From Bicyclus anynana (taxonomy: Eukaryota > Arthropoda > Insecta > Lepidoptera > Nymphalidae): DNA of 64,000 bases. Of this stretch, positions 12,001 to 21,367 are shown piece after piece; positions within the stretch are counted from its first letter, which is position 1, and the number at the start of each line of letters is the position of its first letter. Location: the NCBI RefSeq assembly GCF_947172395.1, contig NC_069095.1, positions 1,984,001 through 2,048,000 on the forward strand, written 5' to 3'. Made by a program: the position numbers and the translations under genes. The notes below the pieces were generated by a model. The model searched no databases, was not told the DNA's origin, and saw only the letters and a program-made list of their open reading frames with translations.

Positions 12001-15000
12001 TGGTTGGGGGGGAATGAGAATATTAGTCATATTTAAAAGATATGGCAAATATTCTTTTTAAAAACAAAATATTCTTCTTGGACCAACCCACGTAACTACC
12101 ACCATTAAATCATGACTTATCTTGGCGTTTCAAAAGTGCTTGTAAAGGCGTCTAATTTTTAAGTACCTCAATGAAATTAATTGTAGATGAGAATGTCCTC
12201 TACATTTTTTGTCAAATAAACTTTAATGAAAAACTCATAGTTCAGGAGAAAAACGCAATCCAAAAACTTTTTGAGTTTCTGAGCCACTTCAAGGGAGGGG
12301 GCAGTCGATGTACTTAAGATAAGCTTCTTGGGTTGCTCCCTACCGATGGTTAAAAAATCTCGAGTCATGTAATTCTTGTACAAATAGTATACGATTTTTT
12401 CTAGATTTCCTATACTAAGCTTCGCAATATACGCCTGAGCAATAGTTATTAAGATCATTACACTTTCGCAAAAGTAAGTTGCTTTATATTATACCTTGTC
12501 CCATCAGGAGGCGCGAGTCGACACTGTAAATAGGTCATGAAGATTTCGATGCAAGGGCTCACAAGTCTCTCATTGGAAAACCCATCTGTATCATGAACTA
12601 TTGAACACCAGGTGTGTAGGAACTTGTTTAGTGATTCTCTCCATACCGTGTCTTCGTTAACCTGTAAGATATCGAATAATGATGAGTATATAACTAGGGG
12701 ATTATAAGAATTAGCATTGCGTTAGTTAATTTAGAAGTAAAAAAAAATTATCATATTGAATTATCAATACTTATAATAAATCTGTAAAAAGGTCAATTCT
12801 GTACATGAAATATATTTAAAAAAAAACAAGAAAAGAATTTTTGAAATCGGTCTAGGCGTCTTTGAGTAATCGGGGTACATACATAAAAAAAAATACTAGT
12901 CAAATTGAGAACCTCCTCCTTTTTGAAGTCAGTTAACAACTATCAGCGCGTGATTACTGATCGATACAGATGCCAAAATTGCAATCAATAGAATTTTTGT
13001 CTGTCTGTTTTCGTTATAGAAATAAAAACTACTCAACGGATTTTAACAAAACTTGGTACAATTATTCTTCATATTCCTGGGCAGGTTATAGTATACTTTT
13101 TATCACGCTGCGATCAATAGGAGCAAAGCAGTGAAGGGGAGGGTAATGTTGGGAAAACGGGAGAAGTTACTCCATTTTTTAAGCTTCCATCTTTCCATCC
13201 AGGCAAGGGTAGGGTAGGGTAGCTGTAGTGGGAGTAGGGTAGGGTAGTAGTAGGGTTTCACGCGGACGAAGTCGCGGGCGTCCGCTAGTGTATAATATAA
13301 ATTGCACGTCAGGTAGATATAATAATTAGCATTAGAGACAAATGTTTTAGAATTCGCAGTGCAGATGTCAGCTATATCATGTAGGTACCAGAGAAAACTT
13401 TGAGCGTAGGTCTAAGGGGCTCTTGAAATGTCAATTCTCCTGTGTTGTTCTCTCTGCCCAGCTGAATGTAATATGAATTTAAGTTATATTCAAATAGTTT
13501 TTGCATCAATATTATACCTATATATAAATCTCAGACCAATTATTGTATAGGACCTGCCTCGCTAGACGTTACTTTTCTGTCAAAGTATATGATCAACGAT
13601 CTAATGCGATTATAAAAACTACAGAATCGATCTTAAATAGTTGTAATCGTGTTCGTCGGTTAAAGCGCTCCGTAAAAATACCTTTTTGTGTAATTGAATT
13701 GTGTAAAAAACGGGCAAAAACTTCAAGTTAAGTATAAGATATATATCAAATCTAAGCTCGTTTTCCTCAGAAAATGACAGACAATTTTGTTCGTGACTAT
13801 GAGTGCGATACAGGTCCTTCTATAATTGGTCTGAGATATAAATACTTACACCCTCTTCAATTATAGATCCTCTTATGCAGTGACAAGTGTAACTCGTTAG
13901 ATTCTGTAGAAACGCTGGAGGCATTGCAGCTATCATGGCAGGTGTAAAGAACTGGACCAATCTTCTGTAAATATCTGATATACCCAACATCTCCCTTTCC
14001 AGCGGTTGTATGAATGCCAGCATATTCATAAAACTATTCACATAATTCTCTAAATACTGCTGTTTTAAGTTACTCGCAAACACCACAATGCCACTCAAGC
14101 TAGCCAATTGTACTAAACAAGTTAGAGACGGGCTCGCCAACTGTGGTGTAGCTCTCACATACATGTGTATTTCAAAAAACAACGCTATTAACTCTGGCTG
14201 CAATATAGTGTCTCTCCAGTTAATGCTTAAACGCAACGCAGGCGCAGTATCACTTTCGTATATAGCCTCAAATGCACCTATCAACCTTTTCGAAAGCAAA
14301 GGTGACACGTGACTCCAACACAAAACAGTTTCAACTATCGTCAACAGCTGTTTTGTTAGTAAAGCCTGTTCTCCTTCAGGGTGGTGACCAGAACGGACGA
14401 TTTGTTCCAAAATACTGACAGTGAAACGAAATATTCTCTTCAAATCCAAAGCCTCAAACGATTTCTTAAGTCTGAAATGCACTTCCCATATTAAGCCAAC
14501 GTCAGCTGATTTTACAGTGATGGCGTACTCTTGCATTATAGCTAATATGAGAGAACATGCTAGCTTTTGTTGGCTTATTGGTGAGCTAAGAATTATTTTC
14601 TCCAATTCTTCAAGTAATGCTTTTCTCTCTCTACCGCCATCATTTATGCTTCCCCTTTTTATTATAACTGCAATTGTCTACAAAGAAATAAGGAAATTAT
14701 GAATTTCTGTGATAATTAGGTACATTGCATATATAATAAGAAATACAACTAATAATATAGCTTAGCTGTTTGTATTTTAAACATTTAAGAGTGATCTCTA
14801 TAACTTGTATATAATATATAAATTTAAATAAATAAATATATAAATTGTTATAAATGTATAATGTATATACAGTGTAAACTCCATATAACGTCACTCAATT
14901 TAACGTCAAACTCTCTAAAGCGTCGTTATCACATGGCTTTGATTGGTTTAGCTTAGCCATACAATGATACACTCTATACAGCTTTACACCCATTTTCTAT

Positions 15001-17388
15001 AAAGACAATTAAGCAATAAAAAGTACCTTTTAAGATGCCAAAATTAGTGAAAACTGTGCAGCTGTCTACATTCTTTTGTCTGCCTGCCTGTATTAAACAT
15101 GTACACTGTTGTTGACCATGGCTAATAAGTCATGGAATTTATACATTATCATATTCTTAGTTGCTCACAAACTAATAGTAAACATGGCTTGTAAAAGAAA
15201 ATCTCTGTGTATTGAAGAAAAAGGTTTACTCATACATTTTTCTTCTCTCCATATAACAAGCACTCACTATAACGCCATATAATGTACAGTCCCTTTAGTG
15301 TTGTTATATAGAGTACACTGTATATAAATTTAATAAATCAGACTGTCCACTTTGTTTGGACTGAACAGTCACTGAGAATACTGATTATAAATTAATTTTG
15401 TTGCATTAATAAGAAGGAATTAGCAAACATATAAAGTTTTGTGTCCAGGTGTTCCTAATTTTTATTTTCAGTGAAGGTTCTTATGAAAGGTTTTCAAAAA
15501 AAAGTAATTGTTAATTGTTACTTTTCTTTTATTATTGTGATTCATATGTGATTATAATGTTATATAAAAACTGGGCAGGTGCATTTATAAATTCTTGATA
15601 CCTTGCCCAGCTCAAATACCAAATAATGGTCATAACATGGACACAGTAACCCACTGTCCGTCAACCTATGATACAGTTGCAACAATATTTCTACCAGTCA
15701 TATTATTCATAAAATATAGACACAATATATTTTTCTACTTATGTGCCTGCTAACAGGAAACCTTCAAGTAGGTTGCTGGCATATTTCAATACACACATTT
15801 CATACAATATTACAATATTACATATTTCAATCATATGGGGACATGGCCAGCAACATACTTGAAAATAGTAATAATACAATATTTTAAATTAATCCAATTG
15901 ACACAACCGTGTTACATAAATATGCTATATATTTAAATTATGGCAAATTTTTGGTATAGTTAAATTTTTCTGGGACATGAACAATGGATAGTCCCCTTTA
16001 GAATCATTAATTTTACAAAAACAATCGTCGTCATCAACCCATATTCGGCTCACTGCTGAGCTCGAGTCTCCTCTCAGAATGAGAGGGGTTACGCCAATAG
16101 TCCACCACGCTGGCCCAATGCGGATTGGCAGACTTCACACACGCAGAGAATGAAGATAATTCTCTGGTATGCAGGTTTCCTCACGATGTTTTCCTTCACC
16201 GATTGAGACACGTGATATTTAATTTCTTAAAATGCACACAACTGAAAAGTTGGAGGTGCATGCCCGGGACCGGATTCGAACCCACACCCTCCGGAATCGG
16301 AGGCAGAGGTCATATCCACTAGGCTATCACTGCTCCTTACAAAAACAATGTTATATCAATATTGCTTAGCAACATTATTTGTTAAAATGCAAGGCCTATT
16401 TTGACTAGTATCATAATGTTGAATAGAATATGCTCTACTTGGTAGATATACATTATGCATGATGAATATTAAATTGAAATATGCAATTTACTTCAACAAT
16501 TTGGAATCAAACATTATCAAGTCAATATTTTAAAAATGCTGCTATGTCTAAGTGAATTGTAAGATTTGTATGTTATGAGTATTTTTTCTGTAGGGCTAAG
16601 CAACAATATGGCTAGATTTTTAAATGGCACAGGCCGGTGTCTGGCAGCAGTGACAACGGTGTGAGTAATTTGGCCCTGCTCTGACCAATCTGCATGCCCA
16701 GCGTGGTCAGTATCAGGCAATTCTTTGTAGATGGACCAACAAAAGTCCCTACAAAAGGCCTATGTCTTGCAGTGGACATCCATCGGCTGATATGATGATG
16801 ATGATGATGATAAAGCAACAAAGATCTTGAGATTTGACAAGACTTCACAGAAAATTATATAAATAATTCAATTCAAAATTGTTTCAACTAAAAGATTTCA
16901 ATGGTTTTAACAACCGTTGTCAAAATCAATTGGGGAGTTATATAATGCAACAAAATTAACATTAAATAACATACCTGTAACAATTTCTCTTTTAAAAAAG
17001 GGGGTGCTTCCTTCCTCAGCAAGTAGCTAAGCAAATACTCTCTCAATGAAGTAATATCGTCTGCTGACAGTAAATTCCATTCTCGGATAAGTGCAGTTTT
17101 AATTAAGCTTGCTGCCTCAAACAGCACATAATCTGAGCTGGACTTTTCTAATATCTCCCTACAGAGCTGATATGGGTTTTTTGTGCTTCTGAATTCGAGA
17201 AATACACTCTCTGCTTGATGCCGTTGCTCGGAACTTACTAAATTCGGCGGTGCCTACGAGTTATCAGTAAACAAACAAGTTGAAATAAAAAAACAGAATT
17301 TTAAATATAAATAATACAATTCATGAATGATATTTACCATTAACACTTGAGCTGCCGCTTCCAGGGTATTTACTGCTGAATTTTCCAT
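77..17388 (-). CDS. XPO4: Exportin-4, 14 exons, C-terminus outside window
   Basis: Importin-beta-family nuclear export receptor; in vertebrates it exports eIF5A and Smad3 and imports Sox factors. Coding exons in gene order: 17338-17388, 16975-17253, 13850-14677, 12495-12661, 11476-11643, 8897-9003, 8237-8393, 6602-6761, 5837-5997, 3469-3599, 2561-2712, 1353-1522, 712-811, 77-274. All joins are GT-AG and keep phase, giving 943 codons with no stop; human XPO4 has about 1150, so roughly 200 residues lie beyond position 1. Similarity recalled from the human protein: residues 1-110 (AAQVLMAPPNLVSSEQRHQA, DYVLFEAASLIKTALIREW), exon 4 (CRLAPPDGTR against CHLAAPDGTR), exon 6 (EDLHWILMITG against EDIHWLILVTG), exon 14 (LRLLLPLITPPLLALPTL). 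Start chosen at 17388 because MENSAVNTLEAAAQVLM matches the family N-terminus. The 828-nt third exon is large. Introns are loaded with transposons, several next to splice donors. Identity is very secure; single splice sites could be off by a few bases. Confidence 0.95.
434..700. mobile_element. MITE of the GACTGAAGTA family, copy 1
   Basis: Shares long blocks with 53645-53930 and 58974-59090: ACACGACTGAAGTA at one end, then AAAACAAAGCGCCATCT, TAGTTTAAAATAACAAACAC, TAGATGGCAGCA and CACTTTTCGTAA. It lies in the exportin-4 intron after exon 13, ending about 10 bases from the exon 13 donor (710-711). It carries no coding sequence. Confidence 0.75.
1884..1975 (-). repeat. Rearranged copy of exportin-4 exon 11 and its donor-side intron
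   Basis: Bases 1899-1920 repeat 2671-2692 inside exon 11 (GCAGCGCCACCGTGCTGCCC and following) in the same orientation. Bases 1936-1974 are the reverse complement of about 2492-2533, just past the exon 11 donor. A direct piece and an inverted piece are thus joined in the next intron. The reading frame is broken, so this is not an alternative exon. Confidence 0.8.
2229..2280. repeat. Perfect 24-bp inverted repeat with 4-base loop
   Basis: Arms 2229-2252 and 2257-2280 are exact reverse complements around CCAT. It lies in the exportin-4 intron between exons 11 and 12. It is probably a foldback or short MITE remnant and would form a strong hairpin in pre-mRNA. Confidence 0.85.
3185..3435. repeat. 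Interspersed repeat, LINE/SINE 3'-type
   Basis: Contains GCCTGATGGTAAGAGATGAT and GCGCTTGCCTAGAAGATGCC, phrases I recognise from common lepidopteran repeats; the first resembles the 3' part of the first SINE family here. It ends about 32 bases from the exportin-4 exon 10 donor. Class uncertain. Confidence 0.5.
3735..3930 (-). repeat. Unclassified repeat shared with 18390-18535
   Basis: The minus strand carries CAACACAAGTTACACAG, CGCCGGCGAAGACGAGGTCC and TCTGACGT in the same order as the plus strand near 18443-18510, so both belong to one dispersed family. No intact frame spans it. Class unknown. Confidence 0.5.
4042..5464. mobile_element. hAT-type DNA transposon (non-autonomous) with a LINE piece inside
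   Basis: Ends are imperfect inverted repeats: CAGTGATTCCCAAAGTGGTC at the left, and the reverse complement of the right end reads CAGAGTTCCCCAAACTTTTT. The flanking 8-mers ATTTAGAC (4034-4041) and ATTTAGGC (5465-5472) match 7 of 8, as expected for hAT insertion. No hAT transposase is present; the interior holds a LINE fragment. It sits in an exportin-4 intron. Confidence 0.75.
4555..5245 (+). mobile_element. Non-LTR retrotransposon fragment nested in the hAT element
   Basis: Frames 4558-4758 and 4789-5049 read like the C-terminal end of a LINE ORF2: LPCLTYGAQTWALTSKQ, then KKLKWNWVAHMIRNK, GRQKIRWEDDIRKVAGTTWQ. One stop separates the frames. A short TATTTGTATTTG tail follows near 5236. It is 5'-truncated and dead. 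Confidence 0.7.
5552..5818. mobile_element. hAT-type MITE (CTCAGACC ends), copy 1
   Basis: Ends CTCAGACTAATTA and TTTAGTCTGAG; flanking 8-mers ATTACGGG (5544-5551) and ATTATGGA (5819-5826) match 6 of 8. Related to 13530-13835 and 54505-54816. The target repeat ends only 10 bases from exportin-4 exon 9 (donor GT at 5835-5836). Confidence 0.8.
6076..6310 (-). mobile_element. Helitron-like 3' end
   Basis: On the minus strand the segment ends in ...CGCGCGGTATCAGCTAG followed by T, the counterpart of the GCCGCGCGGC-hairpin terminus at 38997. It includes the phrase CCCGTTCCCGTAGGAATGCG. No Rep/helicase coding. Confidence 0.5.
7137..7425 (-). mobile_element. SINE, TGATAGCTCAGTGG family
   Basis: tRNA-derived SINE seen repeatedly here (9055, 9607, 16026, 38043, 38664, 57318). 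Pol III box-like phrases and the tail GGTTGATAATGATGA read on the minus strand. Lies in an exportin-4 intron. Confidence 0.75.
7894..8227 (+). mobile_element. SINE, GGCCTCCGTGGCGCAGTGGT family
   Basis: tRNA-like head (GCAGTGGTATGCGCGGTGG; box B GGTTCGATCCC) followed by the family body CCAGGTCTGGCTAATGGGAG and CCACCCTACCGACAAAGACG, ending in an A-rich stretch. Inserted antisense to exportin-4; its 3' end is about 10 bases from exon 7 (donor GT at 8235-8236). Confidence 0.85.
8481..8620. mobile_element. Short MITE (GTGTTTTTCAGATA ends)
   Basis: Terminal inverted repeats GTGTTTTTCAGATA and TATCTGAAAAACAC. A relative lies at about 43968-44095, sharing GATAATAGTACGTATTATG-type core sequence. Preceded by a poly-C tract (8451-8467). 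Confidence 0.65.
9055..9355 (+). mobile_element. SINE, TGATAGCTCAGTGG family, near full length
   Basis: tRNA-like head with TGATAGCTCAGTGGATATG and GATTCGAATCCGGTCCGGGG, body CAACTTTTCAGTTGTGTGCA and ATATCACGTGTCTCA, 3' end GAGCCGAGTATGGGTTGATA. It is the best complete copy of this family in the window. Lies in the exportin-4 intron before exon 6. Confidence 0.85.
9607..9882 (+). mobile_element. SINE, TGATAGCTCAGTGG family, box B deleted
   Basis: Same family as 9055-9355, but the head jumps from CCGATTCCGGAGGG directly to ATTCAACTTTTCAG, removing the box B region, so Pol III transcription is unlikely. Confidence 0.75.
10789..11102 (+). mobile_element. SINE, GGCCTCCGTGGCGCAGTGGT family, full length with A-tail
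   Basis: Head GGCCTCCGTGGCGCAGTGGT, box B GGTTCGATCCC, body TGGTGGGAGGCTTTGGCCGT, 3' end CTAACTTGT followed by about 14 A. Antisense in the exportin-4 intron between exons 5 and 6. Confidence 0.88.
11889..12035 (+). mobile_element. Third tRNA-headed SINE family
   Basis: Head AATAGCTCAACGGTAAGAGC (box A-like) and GGTTTGATCCTCGCCCCGTT (box B-like), then GTCGTACCCACTCCTAATAC. A related minus-strand head is at 46318-46395. The downstream body shows this is a SINE and not a tRNA gene. Confidence 0.6.
12960..13288 (+). mobile_element. Helitron-like 3' segment
   Basis: Ends with GCGGACG - 10 bases - CGTCCGC then TAG before T: a 7-bp hairpin right before CTAG, the classic Helitron 3' terminus. Upstream are GGGTAGGGTAG minisatellite units. 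No helicase coding. Confidence 0.6.
13530..13835. mobile_element. hAT-type MITE (CTCAGACC ends), copy 2, perfect target repeat
   Basis: Ends CTCAGACCAATTA and TAATTGGTCTGAG; flanked by identical 8-mers ATATAAAT (13522-13529, 13836-13843). The exportin-4 exon 3 boundary is 13850, so the insertion lies just inside the donor consensus. A 62-codon open frame (13543-13731, RRYFSVKVYDQRSNAIIK) also occurs in copy 3. Confidence 0.9.
14678..16024. other. AT-rich intron stretch without recognised content
   Basis: Part of the exportin-4 intron between exons 2 and 3. Only AT-rich sequence is seen; a degenerate short duplicated motif around ATATAACGTCACTC (14883) and CATATAACAAGCACTC (15249) may be repeat debris. 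Confidence 0.6.
16026..16338 (-). mobile_element. SINE, TGATAGCTCAGTGG family, full length
   Basis: Minus-strand copy from GAGCAGTGATAGCCTAGTGG through GGGTTCGAATCCGGTCCCGG to the AACCCATATTCGGCTCACTG end (as read on plus). In the exportin-4 intron between exons 2 and 3. Confidence 0.85.
16605..16812 (+). mobile_element. LINE 3' end with (ATG)n tail
   Basis: CCTATGTCTTGCAGTGGACA, then CCATCGGCTGATATGATGATG, the widespread lepidopteran LINE terminus. The upstream translation is broken. Same terminus at 45870-45938. Confidence 0.65.
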
Positions 17389-18094
17389 GTTTTACTAATA
17401 TTTGGGAAGTAATATTTTATACTATATTTGCGTTTCCAAAATACGGGATTGTCAAAATTAATGTTCCATCTTTCCACTAGGATTCATAATACTCGTGTAA
17501 CTTTTACCATTTCATTTTCCTAAAAAGGTAGCATTATCGTCAAGATTCCAAAACAACAACTGATTACAGTTTTCAGTTACATTCTTTGTGAATCAAGAAA
17601 TCGTAACTTCAAATTGTTATTTCATTTTGATTTTTTTATCCTGTGAAATAGGGAATGGGAATTTAGTGTGTACTTAATAAGAGTTGCTATATTCGTTGAT
17701 TAATTCTTGCATGTTCCCCAAAATATTTCAAATAAATTATCTTGTGTTTATACAATGTATTTAACCTCAGCCGATGCGGCGTGCTCAGATTAGTCCGATT
17801 GCTTCTCAATTTTTCTTTCTATTAGAACGAAGTTGCTTATCGCGCGCAGCGGTCTAGACGGAAAAAAAACCGAAAAGGAGACTACCCATAAAACATTACC
17901 CTCCTTCTTACTGCGTAAGAAGAAGAAGAGGGTAATGTTTTAAATTGATGTAAGCCGTGACCTGAAGACAGCTGGCCCAAAAGGCCCCAACCCAGAAAGA
18001 CCCCCCCGATCCCAAAAAACCCCTAGACCTCAAAGGCCCCTCGACCCCCCCCCCCCCCAGACGGCTTGCAGAAAGCGGTAACACACTTAGCAAA

Positions 18095-18240
18095 GTGGTT
18101 TCGCAAATGGAGCAGCATGATTAGTGCTAAAAGTAAATTTTCTCTCCACTCCAAGGTCCCTCTCTATAAGGACCTGCATCCGCCCAATGAATAATGCGCT
18201 AAAGTAGTAATTGCCCACCATGACTCTGAGACCTCTTCAG
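18095..18240 (+). mobile_element. LINE reverse-transcriptase remnant
   Basis: Broken frame reading KWFRKWSSMISAKSKFSLHS then KVPLYKDL, like the Jockey-type block normally followed by the YKTxIRPVxTYAS motif. Very degenerate. The 18390-18535 segment just downstream is related to 3735-3930. Confidence 0.4.
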
Positions 18241-19494
18241 GCCCTTCAGAACCGATTATCAAACAGGTCTCAAAAACTCATTTTGAGAAAGCCGCCACCC
18301 ACCCCAACCAACTAGTGGTTAAGGTGGGTGGCAAGACTACACCCCCGATATCCCAATGACAATTGTAGATCTAGACGCTCGAAAAACGTCCTTTACTTTC
18401 CTGCTGATGACATAATGACCGAAAATGCTTTCCACGCAATACAAACACAAGCTACACGGCACGGCGTCTTCGCCGGCGAAAAAAAGGTCCCCATGTCTGA
18501 CGTTATCCGAATCAGTGACGTATACAAGGATTTTGACTAGGGTATGCATGATAAGTACAAATCGTACAAAATGGAAAATTCTTTCCTCAATCTAGGTTCG
18601 TAATGAATGCTTAGGGTAGGTAGTACAATTTTGCATCCATGAAGTGCGCGCCGCTGATCCGAATGTGGGATTTTTAACTCACGATCTCGGGGGCGCCCAG
18701 ACTGATATATTTAGGCCAAAACAGAATGAACTGTTAGACCATGGTCCGAGTCTCAGAGGAGACATCATAGAGAGAGTCGTACCGTCCACATCTTCTGCAT
18801 CTACCTTTGAGCCCCATCAGGCGATGCTTCTGCACTCGTCCAAAATCCCTGGTGACACCGCTGAAGTCCTATTGATGAACCTATGGCACTTACAAAATCA
18901 GAAACAAGTGTATATAATTTATTTTGGATACAATGCGACATATGTTTTAATATTGTAGAATGGTTTTAAATAATCCTTAAAATGTATATTTTGAGTAAAC
19001 TGTGAGGTTTACATATTTAAAGATACACCGGCACATCCACACACATATTGATCACGTACTATCACTATCACTAGAAAAAGTTATACCTACAAATGCTTAA
19101 TTTATTCGACATAATACCCTTACCTGACCTTGTGTAGAAAAATGGTTGACATGCTTTAAAATTAATTAATAAGCTCTTCCCATCTAAAGTCAACTAGGAA
19201 CTTTCACTCAACGAAAGTAGCAAAGTGCTATTATCAGGTTTCTGTTATGTTTTAATAGGTACCTCATAACTTTGGGAGTCTTCTGGCAAAGGGCAACACT
19301 GCTTTGACATTGACATTTTGAATTCATAAACGTCGTCAATTTATATTTTTTAAACCACAGATTTCTCGGTTGAGCTGTCAGCTGAGGTTTCAACTATTTT
19401 TAACCGACTTCAAAAATGGTTTTAAATTTGACCGGTATTTATTTTCATTTTTTTTAGTAGTACACTAAAAATGGAAAAATAATAAAATTTTAGT

Positions 19495-19830
19495 AAAAAA
19501 AATTCAACCGACTTCAAAACCTAAAACCTACCCGCTAAACTAAAAAGCGTAAAATAACAACATAGGTAGTATTATTATATTCTCAGTTTGAAGACCTGAG
19601 TAAATATGTTCCTTGTTGAAGACGGTGCTAATCCGATGATGTATTAATTCAAGCCATAAATATTGAAATGTGGTTCTTTCAGAAACGGAAATGAATACGA
19701 CACCGGCTTAGCACCGACTTCAAACTGATCAGCAGGTAGTATAAAATAATACTATGTTGTTATTTTACGCTTTTTAGTTTAGCGGGTACGTTTTAGGTTT
19801 TGAAGTTGTTATTTTTTTTATTAAAATTTT
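19495..19830. repeat. Foldback element, AACCGACTTC family, copy 1
   Basis: Left arm from ATTCAACCGACTTCAAAACC (about 19501-19575), right arm 19741-19815 ending TTTTAGGTTTTGAAGTTG; both arms carry ACTAAAAAGCGTAAAATAAC or its complement. The centre includes TTCAAACTGATCAGCAGGTAG, shared with 25336-25622 and 33960-34030. Confidence 0.7.
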
Positions 19831-20728
19831 TTTCTTTAGCCGTTTGTGGTTTAAAAAGTTTAAACTTGGTTTAGACTCAAAGATTTATTTTATTGCAATA
19901 ATTAAAAATCTCCCGAATCTGTCAACATAAAACTGTAAGAAAACAGCATGATAATCAGTCAAACATTTTTTTTTAATTGCTTGAACAAATAAACAGAATA
20001 CAGATTGACATTGAAAATTTGAAACAGGCAAAAAAAAGAAACTCACTATTTATATAAAATTTGAATTTTATATTAATAGTGCTTCGCGTTGCATTGCAAC
20101 ATCAGTAATTTTTTAATATTACTTTATTAACCCGCATACCCTAGTTTTTTGTTATCTTAGGGGGTGGACGACCCTTATCGCGTATGATGACATGAAAAAC
20201 TTCATCAAAACAGGTCAAGCCTTTTAGCGGAGACCAAACCAACTATGAGTATGAAAAATTTTTGATTTTTCCGCTTTAACGGGAACTACACGAGTGAAAA
20301 CGAGAGGGCTCTGCTAGTTTATATTTAAAAAATAATACTTGACTACATTTAAATAATATAGATATACCTAATCCACAAATTCCAAATAAGGTACTTAAAT
20401 CAAAAATTCTTGAATTAATTGGCTTTTATTTTATGTAAATATAGATAGACCCAACAATGGTTTCATCTTAGATGTTACAAACTCAGATTTCAGTCCATGT
20501 TAGGATCTTATTTACTGAGAACTTGAGGATTTAATCTAGGATTTCTTAGAAATTTATTTGTTTTTATTTTGGATAATAACACAAAGTCAAACACATTGTT
20601 AATTAGTACCTATTTATTTTCTTAAATACTTACCTATTTATTTATCAGTAGAAAGTTATATAGTATCATAATCTGATCATGTACAATAAATACTACTCAG
20701 TAATTAGTTAGGGCTCACCTAATAAGCA

Positions 20729-20996
20729 TTAAGACTGTGAAATTTTTTGTAGTCGATTTTGTAATATATCATGATTTAATCTATGCATACACAAATATTG
20801 ACCATTTAAAAATAATACAGGTATATCATGCCTATACAATCTGAGCCACCTTATATTTTCTTTTTTTGTTATATCTATCTTTTTAATTATTAACTTATCT
20901 TTGTATGCTTCTAATTCTTCCATAACAACATCACATAAAGGACATGGATCTTTAGTGTAGAAGGTCAAAATTGGTTTACCCTCAACTGTGTTGGAC
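20729..20996 (-). CDS. Glutaredoxin-like protein, C5orf63 family (last exon)
   Basis: Small thioredoxin-fold protein of the glutaredoxin-like DUF836/C5orf63 group; the cellular role is not settled. The exon reads SNTVEGKPILTFYTKDPCPLCDVV... and ends RLQKISQS, TAA at 20729-20731. Family marks: beta strand plus CPLC redox motif (KDPCPLC), then IDITKKEN, then the cis-Pro strand DIPVLFLNGQYLCMHR, close to DIPVFHLNGQFLMMHR in the vertebrate protein. The acceptor AG is at 20997-20998, so an upstream exon is needed. The best candidate is 21213-21244, ATG to AG/GT, encoding MFHWCLLICD plus a split Arg and keeping phase; that exon is weak. The upstream thiolase stops at 21368, so the two same-strand genes are very close and may overlap in UTRs. 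Confidence 0.85.
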
Positions 20997-21212
20997 CTGA
21001 AAAATTATAAAACCTAAAGATTTTATTTATTATAATAAAATAAGACAAGAAAAATGAAGTGCACTTGATTTAATCATTACATAATATTTTTATATTCCCA
21101 GAATATAACATACAAAACTATAAAATATGTAAGCTATCTATAAAATAACACTTAGAACTATTTTACAGAGTACACAAATTAATACATATTAAATTATTAT
21201 TTTTACATACAC

Positions 21213-21244
21213 CTATCGCAAATTAGAAGGCACCAGTGGAACAT
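21213..21244 (-). CDS. Candidate first exon of the glutaredoxin-like gene
   Basis: 32 nt from ATG (21242-21244) to a GT donor at 21211-21212. Ten codons plus two bases join in frame to the exon at 20996 (AG plus G, Arg). The hydrophobic start MFHWCLLIC could be a short signal or the end of a longer N-terminus coded elsewhere. Support is phase and position only. Confidence 0.35.
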
Positions 21245-21307
21245 TTATAAATAAATCAAGCCAATACCACAACACTGTTAAATTTATTTTATACATTTAC
21301 AGTTTAA

Positions 21308-21313
21308 TTTATT
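21308..21313 (-). promoter_or_regulatory. Candidate poly(A) signal of the downstream thiolase
   Basis: AATAAA on the minus strand, about 55 bases after the stop at 21368. It is the first canonical hexamer downstream of the stop. Confidence 0.5.
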
Positions 21314-21367
21314 TTAATGTGGTAGGTGGTAGAATTTTTGACATAAATACATATTATTTTAATAAAC

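Larger units (their letters stand above)
17389..20728. other. Intergenic spacer between exportin-4 and the glutaredoxin-like gene
   Basis: Holds the exportin-4 5' flank, a poly-C tract (18047-18058), LINE-like and unclassified repeat debris (18095-18550), a foldback element (19495-19830) and a possible Helitron-like end near 20317 (CTGCTAG then T). A 104-codon frame at 18644-18958 resembles nothing I know. Confidence 0.6.

Noticed and set aside
18644..18958. 104-codon plus-strand open frame
   Set aside because: No recognisable motif, poor start context, surrounded by repeat debris; it ends in low-complexity AT sequence.
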